Assembly (NCBI GenBank): GCA_003696675.1 | Contig: RFGH01000195.1 | Coordinates: 52,806-116,805, forward strand | Source of the DNA: Planctomycetota bacterium | Lineage (GTDB): Bacteria > Planctomycetota > Phycisphaerae > Phycisphaerales > UBA1924 | Reading direction: 5' to 3' | Length of the DNA stretch: 64,000 nucleotides | Shown: positions 28,913 through 38,301 of the stretch, piece after piece | How positions within the stretch are numbered: position 1 is the stretch's first letter | Layout of the letters: the number at the start of each line of letters is the position of its first letter | Position numbers and translations under genes: made by a program | Notes under the pieces: model-generated | What the model saw: the letters and a program-made list of their open reading frames with translations, nothing else | What the model was told of the DNA's origin: nothing | Databases searched by the model: none

Positions 28913-30064
28913 TTACGGGCCGCAGTCAACCGCAGAGGTGTCGGGCTCGAGCCCCGGATACTGACGGCGGCCGACATCCTCGCCGCCGTAGTCGATGCCC
29001 TGGAGCCCGAAGCGGGTCCAGCGGAAGCGGGTGCACAGCGGGCTGCCATTGCCCAAGCCCTCTTCCGGTTCGGGGAAAGTGTCGAGCGGGATGTACACTT
29101 GGCGCCATTCCTGGTCCGGGAAACGGGGGTTCCAACCGGGGTTGGCGTCGGCGGTCACAAGTCGGCGGACGGAGCCGTCGAAGAAGCTGAGGTTGCACTG
29201 GGCGTCGGGGTAGGCGAAGTACTTGCCGTTGCGATCGCTCAGGCGGTCGAACTCCTCGAACTGGAGCACCTTGCCGCCCGGGAAGGCGACCTGAGCGTAC
29301 TTGCGCTGGCCGAGGCGGACAATGCCTTGACCGCCGGAACGGTTCGGGTCGTACGCTTGGAAGAGATGCGGGGTGTCGGCCACCGGGATGTAGGTGGCGG
29401 TGCCGATGCCGTCGGTGTTCCACGCGACGGGGACGGTCTGGTAGCTCGACGCGAAGGCCCACTTGTTCCGAACCTGCTCGTTGGGCCAGTTGCCATCGCT
29501 ATCGTAACCTGCGCCCGGACTGCCGTTGGCGTACGGCACGGTGCTGCCGGGCCCGTAGTTGAGTGGGTCGGCGGCCCAGTCGAGTTGGTTCTTATCGAAC
29601 GGCGACGAGGCAATCTGCTCGGGCTGGGTGTCCGAGAGGTAGTCGAGCAGGGTCACATGGCTCCAACGACGCTGCCACAGACGGCCTGTCCAAGTCGGAT
29701 CAAAGTCATCGCACCGCCCGGTGACGCGGCGCAGGATCTCGACGATCTGAGCGGACGAGGCATCGAGGTCGGTCGCAACGAGCACGGTCTCGTCGCAGCC
29801 CACATTGTAGGGGGTCTTGACGAAGCCCTTGCCGTTGGGGTTGGGCTTGTAGCCGGTCCAGCTGAAGCTGAATATGCGGTCACCGTTGTCGGCGGCGTAG
29901 GAGTTGGCGCCGACATTGAGCTGGCGCATGCGGTTCTGGGACAGCACATTCCTGGCGGAATCGCGTGCCTTGCCGATAGCCGGCAGCAGGATGCCGATGA
30001 GCAGCGCGATGATCGCAATGACCACGAGCAGCTCAATCAGCGTGAAAGCCTTCTTGTTCTTCAC
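28913..30064 (-). CDS. Planctomycete prepilin-type N-terminal cleavage/methylation protein (second copy)
   Basis: GTG start '[39 protein letters not shown]'; C-terminal 'LSFFDGSVRRL'. Confidence 0.9.
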   Translation of the reverse strand: MKNKKAFTLIELLVVIAIIALLIGILLPAIGKARDSARNVLSQNRMRQLNVGANSYAADNGDRIFSFSWTGYKPNPNGKGFVKTPYNVGCDETVLVATDLDASSAQIVEILRRVTGRCDDFDPTWTGRLWQRRWSHVTLLDYLSDTQPEQIASSPFDKNQLDWAADPLNYGPGSTVPYANGSPGAGYDSDGNWPNEQVRNKWAFASSYQTVPVAWNTDGIGTATYIPVADTPHLFQAYDPNRSGGQGIVRLGQRKYAQVAFPGGKVLQFEEFDRLSDRNGKYFAYPDAQCNLSFFDGSVRRLVTADANPGWNPRFPDQEWRQVYIPLDTFPEPEEGLGNGSPLCTRFRWTRFGLQGIDYGGEDVGRRQYPGLEPDTSAVDCGP

Positions 30065-30312
30065 GGTGACCTCCGTTGGACCCTTTGTGCTCCCGAACGC
30101 CCACGGTAGGGGGTGATGCCGGGATCGCCGGAGCGCTGGATCGGCCCTCCGAGACCGATCCGCTTGTTTCGATTCGTCCCCAGACGGGGGTCGGTTCCAG
30201 CCGGGGGCGTTTCGCCCGCGACATTCTCGGCCGCCGTTCACGGGACCGTATTTATACGGCCTTGACACGCCGGATGCAACCTCCGACCCAAAACCAGTTG
30301 CGTACAAAGTCC

Positions 30313-31782
30313 TTACATTGCATTGGGGTGGACAAAACCGCGGATCAGGGTGAGACCGAGAATCCGCAGGTCGAGCCAGATGGACCAGTTGCGGATGTAG
30401 AACAGGTCGTACTGCAGACGCTTGCGGAGGCTGGTATCCCCTCGGAAGCCATGGACTTGCGCCCAGCCGGTCATCCCGGCTTTGACATGCTGGCGGAGCA
30501 TGTAGCCTCGCCAGTCGTCGCGGAAGCGGTCGATCAGTTCGGGACGCTCCGGGCGGGGCCCGACGAGGGCCATGTCGCCGCGGAGGACATTGAAGAGCTG
30601 GGGAAGTTCATCGAGGCTGGTTTTGCGGAGCCATCGCCCGACGCGGGTGACGCGGTCATCGTCGCGGGCGGTCCAGGCGGGGAGCCCGGTCTCGTCGGCG
30701 AGGTGACGCATGGTGCGGAACTTGTAGATCTGGAAGGACTCGCCGCCGAGGCTGATGCGGGTCTGGCGGAAGATGATTGGGCCGGGGGAATCGAGACGGA
30801 CGGCGATGGCGGCCGCGAGCATGACGGGCGCGAAGATACACAGGGCGATGCAGGCGCCGACGATATCAATGGCGCGTTTGAGGACCCCGCCGGGGCCGGA
30901 GAGGGGGGACTCGCGGTAGCTGAGGATGGGCATGCCCTCGAGTTCGGACACGGCCATGCTCACGGGGAGGTATCGCGGCTGGACATCGGGTATGACGCGG
31001 ACATCGACGGCGTGTCGTTCGAGCCTGCGGAGGAGGCCGGCCAGTTCGCCGCCCATGGACCCGGGCAGAGCGACATATACCGCGTCGACGGGGCGTGCGT
31101 CGATGATGGCGTCGAGGTCGGCCAGCCCCCCCACTACCGGCACGCCTTGGCACTCGGTGCGCTGGGTCTGGGCGTGGTGGCTGATGAAGTAGGCAACGCC
31201 CAGACCGGTCCAGGCGTTGCGGGTGAGGGTGCGGTGGGCGATCTGCCCAAGCCGCCCGGTGCCGACGATGGCGACATGGCGGAGGTTGCGCCCGCGCCGT
31301 CGCATGGCGCGGAGAACCAGACGCAGCCCGAGTCGCTGCACGCCGACCAGGCCTGGGATCAGCACCGCGAGCGCCCCGAGCTGGAGCCGCGCGGGATCGG
31401 TGATCGCCACGCCCAGCACGATCGGCGTCGGCGAGCCGGGCGGGAGCGGGGCCTGGAGCAACCCGCTGCCGATCGCCCAGAGGGTCACCACGATCGTGCC
31501 GACCGAGACCAGACCCGCGCGGCAAACGAGCCAGAACTCCCCGAAGAGGGACCCCTCGCGCCGGGGTTTGTAGAGTCCGAGGGCGGCGAGGGTGGCGACG
31601 GTCACCGGCACGGACACGGCGATGAGTGCGGCGCGGACCCATCCGATGGCACCGGCGGGCCACGGTTCGGCCGGAAAGACGGCGTGGCGGACAAGGACGG
31701 CGGCGAACGACGCGGCGGCGACGGCAACGGCGTCGGCCACGCCGAAGAGGGTCACGAAGAGCCGGTGGCGTTGTTTGAGCAT
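30313..31782 (-). CDS. Exopolysaccharide polyprenyl-glycosylphosphotransferase (undecaprenyl-phosphate sugar transferase)
   Basis: '[57 protein letters not shown]', '[30 protein letters not shown]', '[35 protein letters not shown]'. Confidence 0.95.
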   Translation of the reverse strand: MLKQRHRLFVTLFGVADAVAVAAASFAAVLVRHAVFPAEPWPAGAIGWVRAALIAVSVPVTVATLAALGLYKPRREGSLFGEFWLVCRAGLVSVGTIVVTLWAIGSGLLQAPLPPGSPTPIVLGVAITDPARLQLGALAVLIPGLVGVQRLGLRLVLRAMRRRGRNLRHVAIVGTGRLGQIAHRTLTRNAWTGLGVAYFISHHAQTQRTECQGVPVVGGLADLDAIIDARPVDAVYVALPGSMGGELAGLLRRLERHAVDVRVIPDVQPRYLPVSMAVSELEGMPILSYRESPLSGPGGVLKRAIDIVGACIALCIFAPVMLAAAIAVRLDSPGPIIFRQTRISLGGESFQIYKFRTMRHLADETGLPAWTARDDDRVTRVGRWLRKTSLDELPQLFNVLRGDMALVGPRPERPELIDRFRDDWRGYMLRQHVKAGMTGWAQVHGFRGDTSLRKRLQYDLFYIRNWSIWLDLRILGLTLIRGFVHPNAM

Positions 31783-31818
31783 GAACCCCTCCAGGACCGG
31801 CCGATGCGAGCGAGTGTT

Positions 31819-32403
31819 TCACACGCCGGAGCGGGGGTCAACCGGGGTGGCGGGATGTTCCCCATCGAGCAGGTCGTCGCCGGAGGCCCGCACGACGCGG
31901 ATCACCACGATGAGGTCTCCGCTGGTGCGCGCGGCGAGGCGCACGCCCCGACCCGGCACGCGGATTTCCTCGGCGTCGCGGACGCCCGGGGGGACGCGGA
32001 TGGTGATCGTGCCGCCGGCGGGCACCGGCACGGGGGCGGACACTCCGCGCGCGGCCTCGTGCGCGGAGATCGGGTACTCAAGCTCGAGGTCATCGGTGCC
32101 CGGGCGACGCCGGAATCGGGTCTGGGGGCGTCTCGGTGCGGCGGATCGTCGCGAGAAGAACGCGTCGTAGACGCCGGAAGGCTCGTGCTCATCGGGATCG
32201 TGCGAGACCGGCTCGGGATCGGGACAGGCGGGCTGTTCGGTGAGGATCTCGTAGGCGCGGGCGATCTCGGCGAAGATGGCCGCGGACTCGGGCGTGCCGG
32301 AGACATCGGGGTGGTGGCGGCGGGCGAGGGCGCGATAGGCGCGGCGGATCTGCTCGGGGCTGGCACCCCGTGGAACACCGAGGACTTCGTGCGGCGGACG
32401 CAT
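31819..32403 (-). CDS. DnaJ-domain protein
   Basis: 'PHEVLGVPRGASPEQIRRAYRALARRHHPDVSGTPESAAIFAEIARAYEILTE'; start at 32403 because the upstream extension contains a terminator hairpin. Confidence 0.88.
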   Translation of the reverse strand: MRPPHEVLGVPRGASPEQIRRAYRALARRHHPDVSGTPESAAIFAEIARAYEILTEQPACPDPEPVSHDPDEHEPSGVYDAFFSRRSAAPRRPQTRFRRRPGTDDLELEYPISAHEAARGVSAPVPVPAGGTITIRVPPGVRDAEEIRVPGRGVRLAARTSGDLIVVIRVVRASGDDLLDGEHPATPVDPRSGV

Positions 32404-32431
32404 CGGGGGGAACGGTATGGTGCCAACAAGA

Positions 32432-32460
32432 ACGCGGCGTTCCCGATGGGAACGCCGCGT
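32432..32460 (-). terminator. Hairpin terminator between the FKBP fusion gene and the dnaJ-like gene
   Basis: 13-bp arms ACGCGGCGTTCCC / GGGAACGCCGCGT, T-rich on the minus strand. Confidence 0.7.
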
Positions 32461-32487
32461 GGTGGAACTCAATCTGAACGGGGATGA

Positions 32488-33597
32488 TCAGTCCTGGGGA
32501 GCGGTCTCCGACGCGTCGTTGGCGGTCGGGGCGGGCTCGGTCTTCTCGACGAGAACGAGATGGATGTTGAAAAGGAGCGGCGCGTCGGCGGGGATGCCGG
32601 CGCGGGGGTTGCCGTTGGCGCCGTAGCCGAGATAGCCCGGGATGATGAGCTTGCGGCGGCCGCCCTGGGCGAAGTTGTCCATGCCGATGCCCCAGCCGGT
32701 GATGGCGCGGGTTCCGGGGGGATAGGCGAAGATGAAGGGCTGGCCGCGGGTGTAGGAGGAGTCGAACCGCGTGCCGTCCATAAGGAAGCCCTCGTAGTGG
32801 ACATGCATGCGGTCGCCATTGGCGACGAGCGGGCCTGAGGCCCCGCCGTAATCGAGGATGACCATGCCGTCTTCACGGCGCTGGACGGAGACCGGGCTTT
32901 GGGCACGCTCGAAGACAAATGCCTTGTCGCCCGAACCGCCCCAGACCACATTCCCTTGGGCGTCGAAGCCTCGGTCCGCGACGGTGAGGGTATCACCGGA
33001 GAGGTTGACGGAGGAGGTCATCTCGACTGCGCCGCCGGCCCCGGTGGGGAAGGGATAGGGCGAGGAGCCGGTGAAGCCCTCGGAGGTCGGGCGGATATCG
33101 ATGTCCATGGTGGCGATGAGGTCATCGCGGGAGAGCCGGGGGAACCACTCCGGGGCGGCGTACATGCCGTCGAAGGCGCCGTCGGAGGCTTTGCCGACGG
33201 CGAGCTCGTAGGTGCGGAGACGGTGGCCGTCCTTATAGGGGTAGATCTGAAAGATGGCCCGGCGGTAGGGCGTCCAGGGGGAGTCGCTGCGGGCGGTCTC
33301 GACATAGAGCGTGTCGGAGATGCCCTCGACCGGGGCGGGGGCAATGGACATGATGATGTAGGCGTCGTTGGTGGAGCCGTCGGCGCCCTTCATGGTCTCG
33401 ATGGGGTCCACGGTGCGCCACGAGCCGGTCAGTCCGGTCGCCACGCGGGCGATCTCGGGGCTGGACCAGGAGGGGGTGTAGAGTTCTCGGGCCTTGGTGG
33501 GGGTAGATCCGGCCTCCGAGGCGTTCTGAGCGACGGCGGCGGAGCCGGAAAACGCCAGAAGGGCGATTCCGATGGTGGCGAGTTTCGATATCATCAT
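32488..33597 (-). CDS. Exported CpcT/CpeT-like domain fused to FKBP-type peptidyl-prolyl isomerase
   Basis: C-terminal FKBP 'GDRMHVHYEGFLMDGTRFDSSYTRGQPFIFAYPPGTRAITGWGIGMDNFAQGGRRKLIIPGYLGYG'; N-terminal part ends 'DTLTVADRGFDAQGNVVWGGSGDKAFVFER', resembling the CpcT/CpeT family; signal peptide. Confidence 0.85.
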   Translation of the reverse strand: MMISKLATIGIALLAFSGSAAVAQNASEAGSTPTKARELYTPSWSSPEIARVATGLTGSWRTVDPIETMKGADGSTNDAYIIMSIAPAPVEGISDTLYVETARSDSPWTPYRRAIFQIYPYKDGHRLRTYELAVGKASDGAFDGMYAAPEWFPRLSRDDLIATMDIDIRPTSEGFTGSSPYPFPTGAGGAVEMTSSVNLSGDTLTVADRGFDAQGNVVWGGSGDKAFVFERAQSPVSVQRREDGMVILDYGGASGPLVANGDRMHVHYEGFLMDGTRFDSSYTRGQPFIFAYPPGTRAITGWGIGMDNFAQGGRRKLIIPGYLGYGANGNPRAGIPADAPLLFNIHLVLVEKTEPAPTANDASETAPQD

Positions 33598-33691
33598 CGC
33601 GTGATTCTCCGATGAGGGTTCTGTCCAGTTCCCGAAACCGGGGCGACTCTAGGCCGTACGGGTCTGCTGGGGACGGTTCGTGAGGGCATCG

Positions 33692-34219
33692 ATGGGTACG
33701 AACGGCTCGAGCAAACTGTTTGAAACGCCCGCGGGGATCCGCATCATCGACCGGATCGACCTCTCGTGTGAGTCCACGGTGGCGTTCGAGTGGCCGGAGG
33801 ACGGGCTGGCGGCGGGGGAAGACCTGTTCATCGGGTTTGATCCGGAGGCCCGGATCGCTCGCGTGCGGGACGGGACGATGGTGCCGGTCGATGCCGCTCC
33901 GGTGATCCGGCGTCGCCCCGGGGGGCGGCCGGCGCTGATGACCCGGGGAGCGCGGTTCGTGTACGCGATGGTCGGACTTTGCCTGAGCGTCGGCGTGCTC
34001 GCGCTGGCGGCCGTGACCGCGCAGGAGGCGCTGCTCTGGATCTCGACGATCGGCACGATCGTGTGCGGGGTCTGGTTCATGGCCAGTTTGCTGATGTGGC
34101 TGGACCGCTCGCCGTACTTCTACCGGCTGATGACCTCACTCGGCGAGAATGCAGACAACATCTCGCAGTTGACGGTGCTTCGCTGGCTTCGGCAGAGCGT
34201 ACGGTCGCTGTACTCCTGA
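33692..34219 (+). CDS. Membrane protein of unknown function
   Basis: ORF with two hydrophobic segments ('FVYAMVGLCLSVGVLALAAV', 'LLWISTIGTIVCGVWFMASLLMW'). Confidence 0.65.
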   Translation: MGTNGSSKLFETPAGIRIIDRIDLSCESTVAFEWPEDGLAAGEDLFIGFDPEARIARVRDGTMVPVDAAPVIRRRPGGRPALMTRGARFVYAMVGLCLSVGVLALAAVTAQEALLWISTIGTIVCGVWFMASLLMWLDRSPYFYRLMTSLGENADNISQLTVLRWLRQSVRSLYS

Positions 34220-34246
34220 ACACCCTGTGTGATCGTCGCGCATGAA

Positions 34247-34271
34247 AAACGCCCGCCGCCGGCGGGCGTTT
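34247..34271. terminator. Bidirectional terminator between convergent genes
   Basis: AAACGCCCGCC / GGCGGGCGTTT. Confidence 0.75.
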
Positions 34272-34295
34272 GTGTTGATGGGCATGGGGAGATGC

Positions 34296-35249
34296 TCAGC
34301 TCAGTTCGGGGAACATCTTCTTGACGATGTTGACCAGATCGGAGACATGCGAGGCGGACTCCTCGAACAGCTTCTGCTCTTCGGCGGTGAGCTTGAACTC
34401 CACGACCTTTTCGACGCCGTCCTTGCCGAGCATCGCCGGCACACCGACGAACAGGCCCTTGACACCGAACTGGCCGTCGCAGTAGACCGCGGAGGGGATG
34501 ATGCGCTTTTTGTCCTTGACGATGGCCTCGACCATCTGGATCGTGCCCAGGGCCGGGGCGTAGTAGGCGCTCGTGCCCATGAGCTTGACGATCTCGCCGC
34601 CGCCGACCTTGGCACGCTCGACGCACGCGTTGATCTTTTCGGCGGGGAGCAGGTCGGTGACGGGGATGCCATGGACGGAGGTCAGACGGGGCAGCGGGAC
34701 CATGTCGTCGCCGTGCCCGCCGAGGAGGAGGGCCTGGACATCCTCGACGGAGACGCCGAGTTCCCATGCGATGAAGGCGCGGTAGCGGGCACAGTCCAGG
34801 GCGCCTGCCTGGCCCATGATGCGCTGGGTCGGGAAGCCGGTGGCCTTCCACGCGGTGTAGACCATCGCGTCGAGGGGGTTGGAGACGACGATGACGATCG
34901 AATCCGGGGCGTGCTGCTTGATCTGCTCGGAGACGGACTTGACGATCTTGACATTCGTCTCGATCAGGTCGTCGCGGCTCATGCCGGGCTTGCGGGGCAG
35001 GCCGGCGGTGATGACAACGACATCGGAGCCGGCGATGTCCTTGTAGTCGGCGGTGCCGACGAGCTTCCCATCGAAGCCGTCGATGGGGGCACAGCAGCCC
35101 AGATCGATCATCTTGCCCTTGGCGACGCCCTCTTTTTCGGGGATATCGAGCAGGACGATATCGCCGAGTTCCTTGGCGGCGGCCCAATGGGCGCAGGTCG
35201 CGCCGACATTGCCGGCTCCGATGATCGAGATCTTGGCACGCTGGGGCAT
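34296..35249 (-). CDS. mdh: Malate dehydrogenase (lactate dehydrogenase-like)
   Basis: 'KISIIGAGNVGATCAHWAAAKELGDIVLLDIPEKEGVAKGKMIDL', 'SNPLDAMVYTAWKATGFPTQRIMGQAG', 'LLLGGHGDDMVPL'. Confidence 0.96.
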   Translation of the reverse strand: MPQRAKISIIGAGNVGATCAHWAAAKELGDIVLLDIPEKEGVAKGKMIDLGCCAPIDGFDGKLVGTADYKDIAGSDVVVITAGLPRKPGMSRDDLIETNVKIVKSVSEQIKQHAPDSIVIVVSNPLDAMVYTAWKATGFPTQRIMGQAGALDCARYRAFIAWELGVSVEDVQALLLGGHGDDMVPLPRLTSVHGIPVTDLLPAEKINACVERAKVGGGEIVKLMGTSAYYAPALGTIQMVEAIVKDKKRIIPSAVYCDGQFGVKGLFVGVPAMLGKDGVEKVVEFKLTAEEQKLFEESASHVSDLVNIVKKMFPELS

Positions 35250-35457
35250 GGGTGGCTCCTCTGTTCGTTCTTTGATAGGATATTGTGCGTCTGGAAGTCT
35301 AGGCTTTCGTTTCGGGCCCGCAACCTTGCTCGCACAGGGTGAAGTGCCCCAGTATGATCATTTCTGGAACCCAAGAGTGCTTTCCCCGAATAGGAGACCT
35401 GCACCACGGGTTGTTCCGAAGAGAACTGCGACACGACCCGGAGAAAAGGAGATAGGG

Positions 35458-36264
35458 ATGAAGAAGATGCTCTGCATGCTGGCGCTGGTCGCCGGCGGAA
35501 CCGCGACCGCGAACCCGACCTTCCTCGCGACGCAGGGTTCGACCCTGATTCGCTATAACCAGGGCAACGCGACGGTCGATTCTTTCGCGTTGTCGGCTCC
35601 CATCGTGAGTCTGACCACCAACCCGAGCGGTCAGATTCTGGCCTCCTCGTCGAACGAGTTCGATCCTGCCGAGTTCTTCCGTCTTGATGACCCCAACGGC
35701 ACCCCGTCACTCTCGTATCTTGGAAACTCGGTCGGCGACAACATGTTCACCAGCCTGACCTATGTCGGGAATCAGCTGTACGGCTTCTATGACGGCTCGC
35801 AGCAGCTCTGGTCGATCGACGACACGACTTATCAGGGAACACTCCTCGGCTACATCGGCGTGAACAATGTCACCTTTGGTGGCTCGGCCTATGACGAGGC
35901 AACCGACACCTTCTACGCGCTGGGCTACAACCTGTTCACCCTCGAGGCCTCGGTGTATCGGATCGAGAACTACAGCACCACCCCGAGCGGCGTGCTGATC
36001 GGCAACACCGGCATTCTCGCGGATGGAATGTCACTCGAGTTCTACGACGGCGTGCTGTATGCCGCGATCCAGAACCGCACCAGCGGCGCCTTCGAGCTCG
36101 GTTCGATCGACACCACGACCGGCGCGTTCTCACTGATCCAGACGCTCGCCAGCTCGTTCTCCCCTTCGGGCGATCCGACTTCGCTGGCGATCATCCCCGC
36201 GCCCGGCACTGGGCTGCTGATCGCCGCGGGCGGTCTGCTCGCGACCCGTCGCCGCCGCGGCTGA
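35458..36264 (+). CDS. Exported PEP-CTERM-like sorting protein (beta-propeller-like repeats)
   Basis: Signal peptide and C-terminal 'IIPAPGTGLLIAAGGLLATRRRRG'; SD 'AAAAGGAG' upstream of ATG 35458. Confidence 0.82.
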   Translation: MKKMLCMLALVAGGTATANPTFLATQGSTLIRYNQGNATVDSFALSAPIVSLTTNPSGQILASSSNEFDPAEFFRLDDPNGTPSLSYLGNSVGDNMFTSLTYVGNQLYGFYDGSQQLWSIDDTTYQGTLLGYIGVNNVTFGGSAYDEATDTFYALGYNLFTLEASVYRIENYSTTPSGVLIGNTGILADGMSLEFYDGVLYAAIQNRTSGAFELGSIDTTTGAFSLIQTLASSFSPSGDPTSLAIIPAPGTGLLIAAGGLLATRRRRG

Positions 36265-36289
36265 GTCCTTGGCATGATTGAACTATCCA

Positions 36290-36316
36290 ACCGGGCCCAT
36301 CGGGCCCGGTTTTTTC
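36290..36316 (+). terminator. Rho-independent terminator
   Basis: ACCGGGCCC / GGGCCCGGT followed by TTTTTT. Confidence 0.8.
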
Positions 36317-37106
36317 ATGCGAGTTCTTCAACCGGGATCGGCGTCATTTTCGCCGCCGGTCTCGGCGGCGGGATCGAGCCAGGTGCCCCGCCCGACACCA
36401 CGGGGATCAGCAGCGGCTGCCCCGCCGGCAGCTCGTCCGCGCCCACCACCGGCACGAGCAGGTCCCGCACCGGGCCGCCCTTGGCGAAATCAAACTGGCG
36501 ATAGACCTGCCGCAGGGGAAGGCTGATCATGGGCTGCTTGGAGCACTTGCCTTCGGCACGCTTGAGCCAGGTCTGGATGATGCCGCGGATCTCTTCATCA
36601 ACCGGACCGCCGTCGCGTTCGCGGGCGGTGGCGCAGACCGACCCTTTGAACAGGGTCGTGCCCGGCGCCGGCACGAGCACCTCGCCGATGAAGCCGGCGT
36701 CGAGCAGCTTCTCGGCAAGGTCGGCGGGGTGGAACGCCACGAATGAATCGGACTCGACGGTCCACTCACACCCCTCGTGCAGTGCCGCTTCCCAGGCCCG
36801 GCGGGCGTCGTCGATCAGTTCGGACAGCGACTCGGGCATCGGCTCGGCACGCCAGATTTCGTTGAGCGCGGCCGCGTGCTCGCGGATGAGCATCTCGGAA
36901 CGGTCCATTGCCAGCGGGCGCTCCTCCGGGTCGAGCTTGATCAGTTCGGGCAGGGCCATTGCGACGGCATGCAGCGCGATGGCCGGGGCGATCGATGCCT
37001 TCCAGCGCGGGCCGTCGCCGCTTTCGGGCAGAGCGACGGCGGATCGGGCGAACTCGGTCCATCCGGCGAGCAGGGTCGCCCAAGTCGTGGCTTCTTCGGT
37101 GTTCAT
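36315..37106 (-). CDS. Protein of unknown function
   Basis: ORF starting 'MNTEEATTWATLLAGWTEFARSAVALPESG'; overlaps the stop of the upstream CPBP gene (TGATG). Confidence 0.68.
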   Translation of the reverse strand: MNTEEATTWATLLAGWTEFARSAVALPESGDGPRWKASIAPAIALHAVAMALPELIKLDPEERPLAMDRSEMLIREHAAALNEIWRAEPMPESLSELIDDARRAWEAALHEGCEWTVESDSFVAFHPADLAEKLLDAGFIGEVLVPAPGTTLFKGSVCATARERDGGPVDEEIRGIIQTWLKRAEGKCSKQPMISLPLRQVYRQFDFAKGGPVRDLLVPVVGADELPAGQPLLIPVVSGGAPGSIPPPRPAAKMTPIPVEELA

Positions 37107-37918
37107 CAAGCCATGGTATCGGGCGGGAACAGGCGGCCGAAACGGACGCTCTTGACCATGAACTCGGTCAGCGTGATCGCCAGGCCGATGGTGATCACGC
37201 GGGACGCCGTGGCCGCCCACGGTCCGAGACTGTTATCGCCCAACTCGAACAGCCCCCACCAGAGGTTCATGAAGGTGTGCAGGGCGATCACGACCCAGAG
37301 ATTCCACCGCCACCGCCAGAACAGCCAGGCGTACATCACACCGCCAAGCCCGATGAACGCCAGGCCGGTCCACTGCCCGGTCAGGGCACTCAGGGAGTAC
37401 CCCCGCAGGTGCACGAGCCCGAAGATGGTCCCTGTGAGAACGGCCGCGGGCCACAAACGCATCCGCCCGAGCTGGATCAGCAGCCCGAACGCGAAGGCAC
37501 GGAAGAACCACTCTTCAAAGAAGCCCGCTTGGACCGTGCCGTAGAAAAGCAGGTCGCGATCGGGCGACGGCGGGCTGAGCAGACCGAGCGCCAGCATCGG
37601 GACCGCGCACACGAACGCGAAGACAACCGCGAATCCGGCCCGCGCCGGGGAGATCAACACGCCCATCCGAGGGCGTCGGCTGTCTGCGACCTTCCGACGC
37701 ATGTGTTCCAGGATGACCCACCCCGACGCGATGCACACCGTCCACCACGCGGGCTGGATCCACAATCGCAGGTGGATCGACCACTCTGAGCGGTGAGATT
37801 GGTACCACGAGCTGTAGAAGAAGATCTTCGGGGCTGCGATTCCCAGCGCGAAGAACGCGAGGATGACCAGAACGAAGCCGGGTCTCAAAGGGCGGCGATT
37901 TGAGGCACTGACCTTCAC
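37106..37918 (-). CDS. CPBP-family (CAAX-like) intramembrane metalloprotease
   Basis: 'VQAGFFEEWFFRAFAFGLL' (EExxxR-type), 'GTIFGLVHLRGYS', 'VIALHTFMNLWWG'; GTG start at 37918, upstream ORF extension looks non-coding. Confidence 0.85.
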   Translation of the reverse strand: MKVSASNRRPLRPGFVLVILAFFALGIAAPKIFFYSSWYQSHRSEWSIHLRLWIQPAWWTVCIASGWVILEHMRRKVADSRRPRMGVLISPARAGFAVVFAFVCAVPMLALGLLSPPSPDRDLLFYGTVQAGFFEEWFFRAFAFGLLIQLGRMRLWPAAVLTGTIFGLVHLRGYSLSALTGQWTGLAFIGLGGVMYAWLFWRWRWNLWVVIALHTFMNLWWGLFELGDNSLGPWAATASRVITIGLAITLTEFMVKSVRFGRLFPPDTMA

Positions 37919-37934
37919 AGGGCGGATCGTACCG

Positions 37935-37975
37935 GAACGAAAGAACCCCCGGGCCGTGGTGGGCTGCCCGGGGGT
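37935..37975 (-). terminator. Hairpin with T-rich tail on the minus strand
   Basis: ACCCCCGGGC / GCCCGGGGGT then TTCTTTCGTT. Confidence 0.6.
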
Positions 37976-38290
37976 CAGGAGGCTGGGGCTCGGCGCTGCT
38001 GGAGGCAAGGCGCGAGCCCCGGCTGGGTGGGAAGGCGTCCCGCCCGGGGATCGGGCGGGACACGGATGGGTTCGGCGGCCGGGCCCGTGGTGGGTCAGGG
38101 CATCCGGTTGGGTCGGGCGTCGTTTCGGGAACCCCGTGGCCGTGAGGCCCGTCCCGTCGTCCGCCCGATGGTGACGGGGTCCGGCTGGTCCGTGCCAAGC
38201 CCCGCAGCGCACACTCCTTTTGCTTGCTGACCTTGCTTCCTCCGGGAGTGCCCTGGGTTCAGACCCGGGCGCCGGTTGTCCATCCGTTGG
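37945..38290 (-). ncRNA. Candidate structured RNA / structured leader between nrdJ and the CPBP protease gene
   Basis: About 350 nt GC-rich non-coding region with multiple strong inverted repeats (e.g. GTCCCGCCCG/CGGGCGGGAC, GGGGCTCG/CGAGCCCC) ending in a minus-strand hairpin; no RNA family firmly recognised. Confidence 0.3.
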
Positions 38291-38301
38291 GTTTCAGGGA
38301 T

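Noticed and set aside
28895-30109. 404 aa + strand ORF
   Set aside because: Antisense to the second prepilin-type gene; no recognisable domain.
30076-32487. 803 aa + strand ORF
   Set aside because: Antisense to the sugar transferase (30313-31782, -) and DnaJ-like (31819-32403, -) genes, whose motifs are unambiguous; typical GC-rich shadow ORF with Gly/Asp/Glu/His bias.
30313-36264. A complete exosortase/EPS locus
   Set aside because: A sugar transferase and PEP-CTERM-like proteins are present, but no exosortase, Wzx/Wzy or other EPS genes are seen here.
38185-38270. Possible small SRP RNA (minus strand)
   Set aside because: Partial resemblance only; the conserved GUCAGG and GGAA-tetraloop/AGCAGC core of domain IV is not present, so not annotated as ffs.
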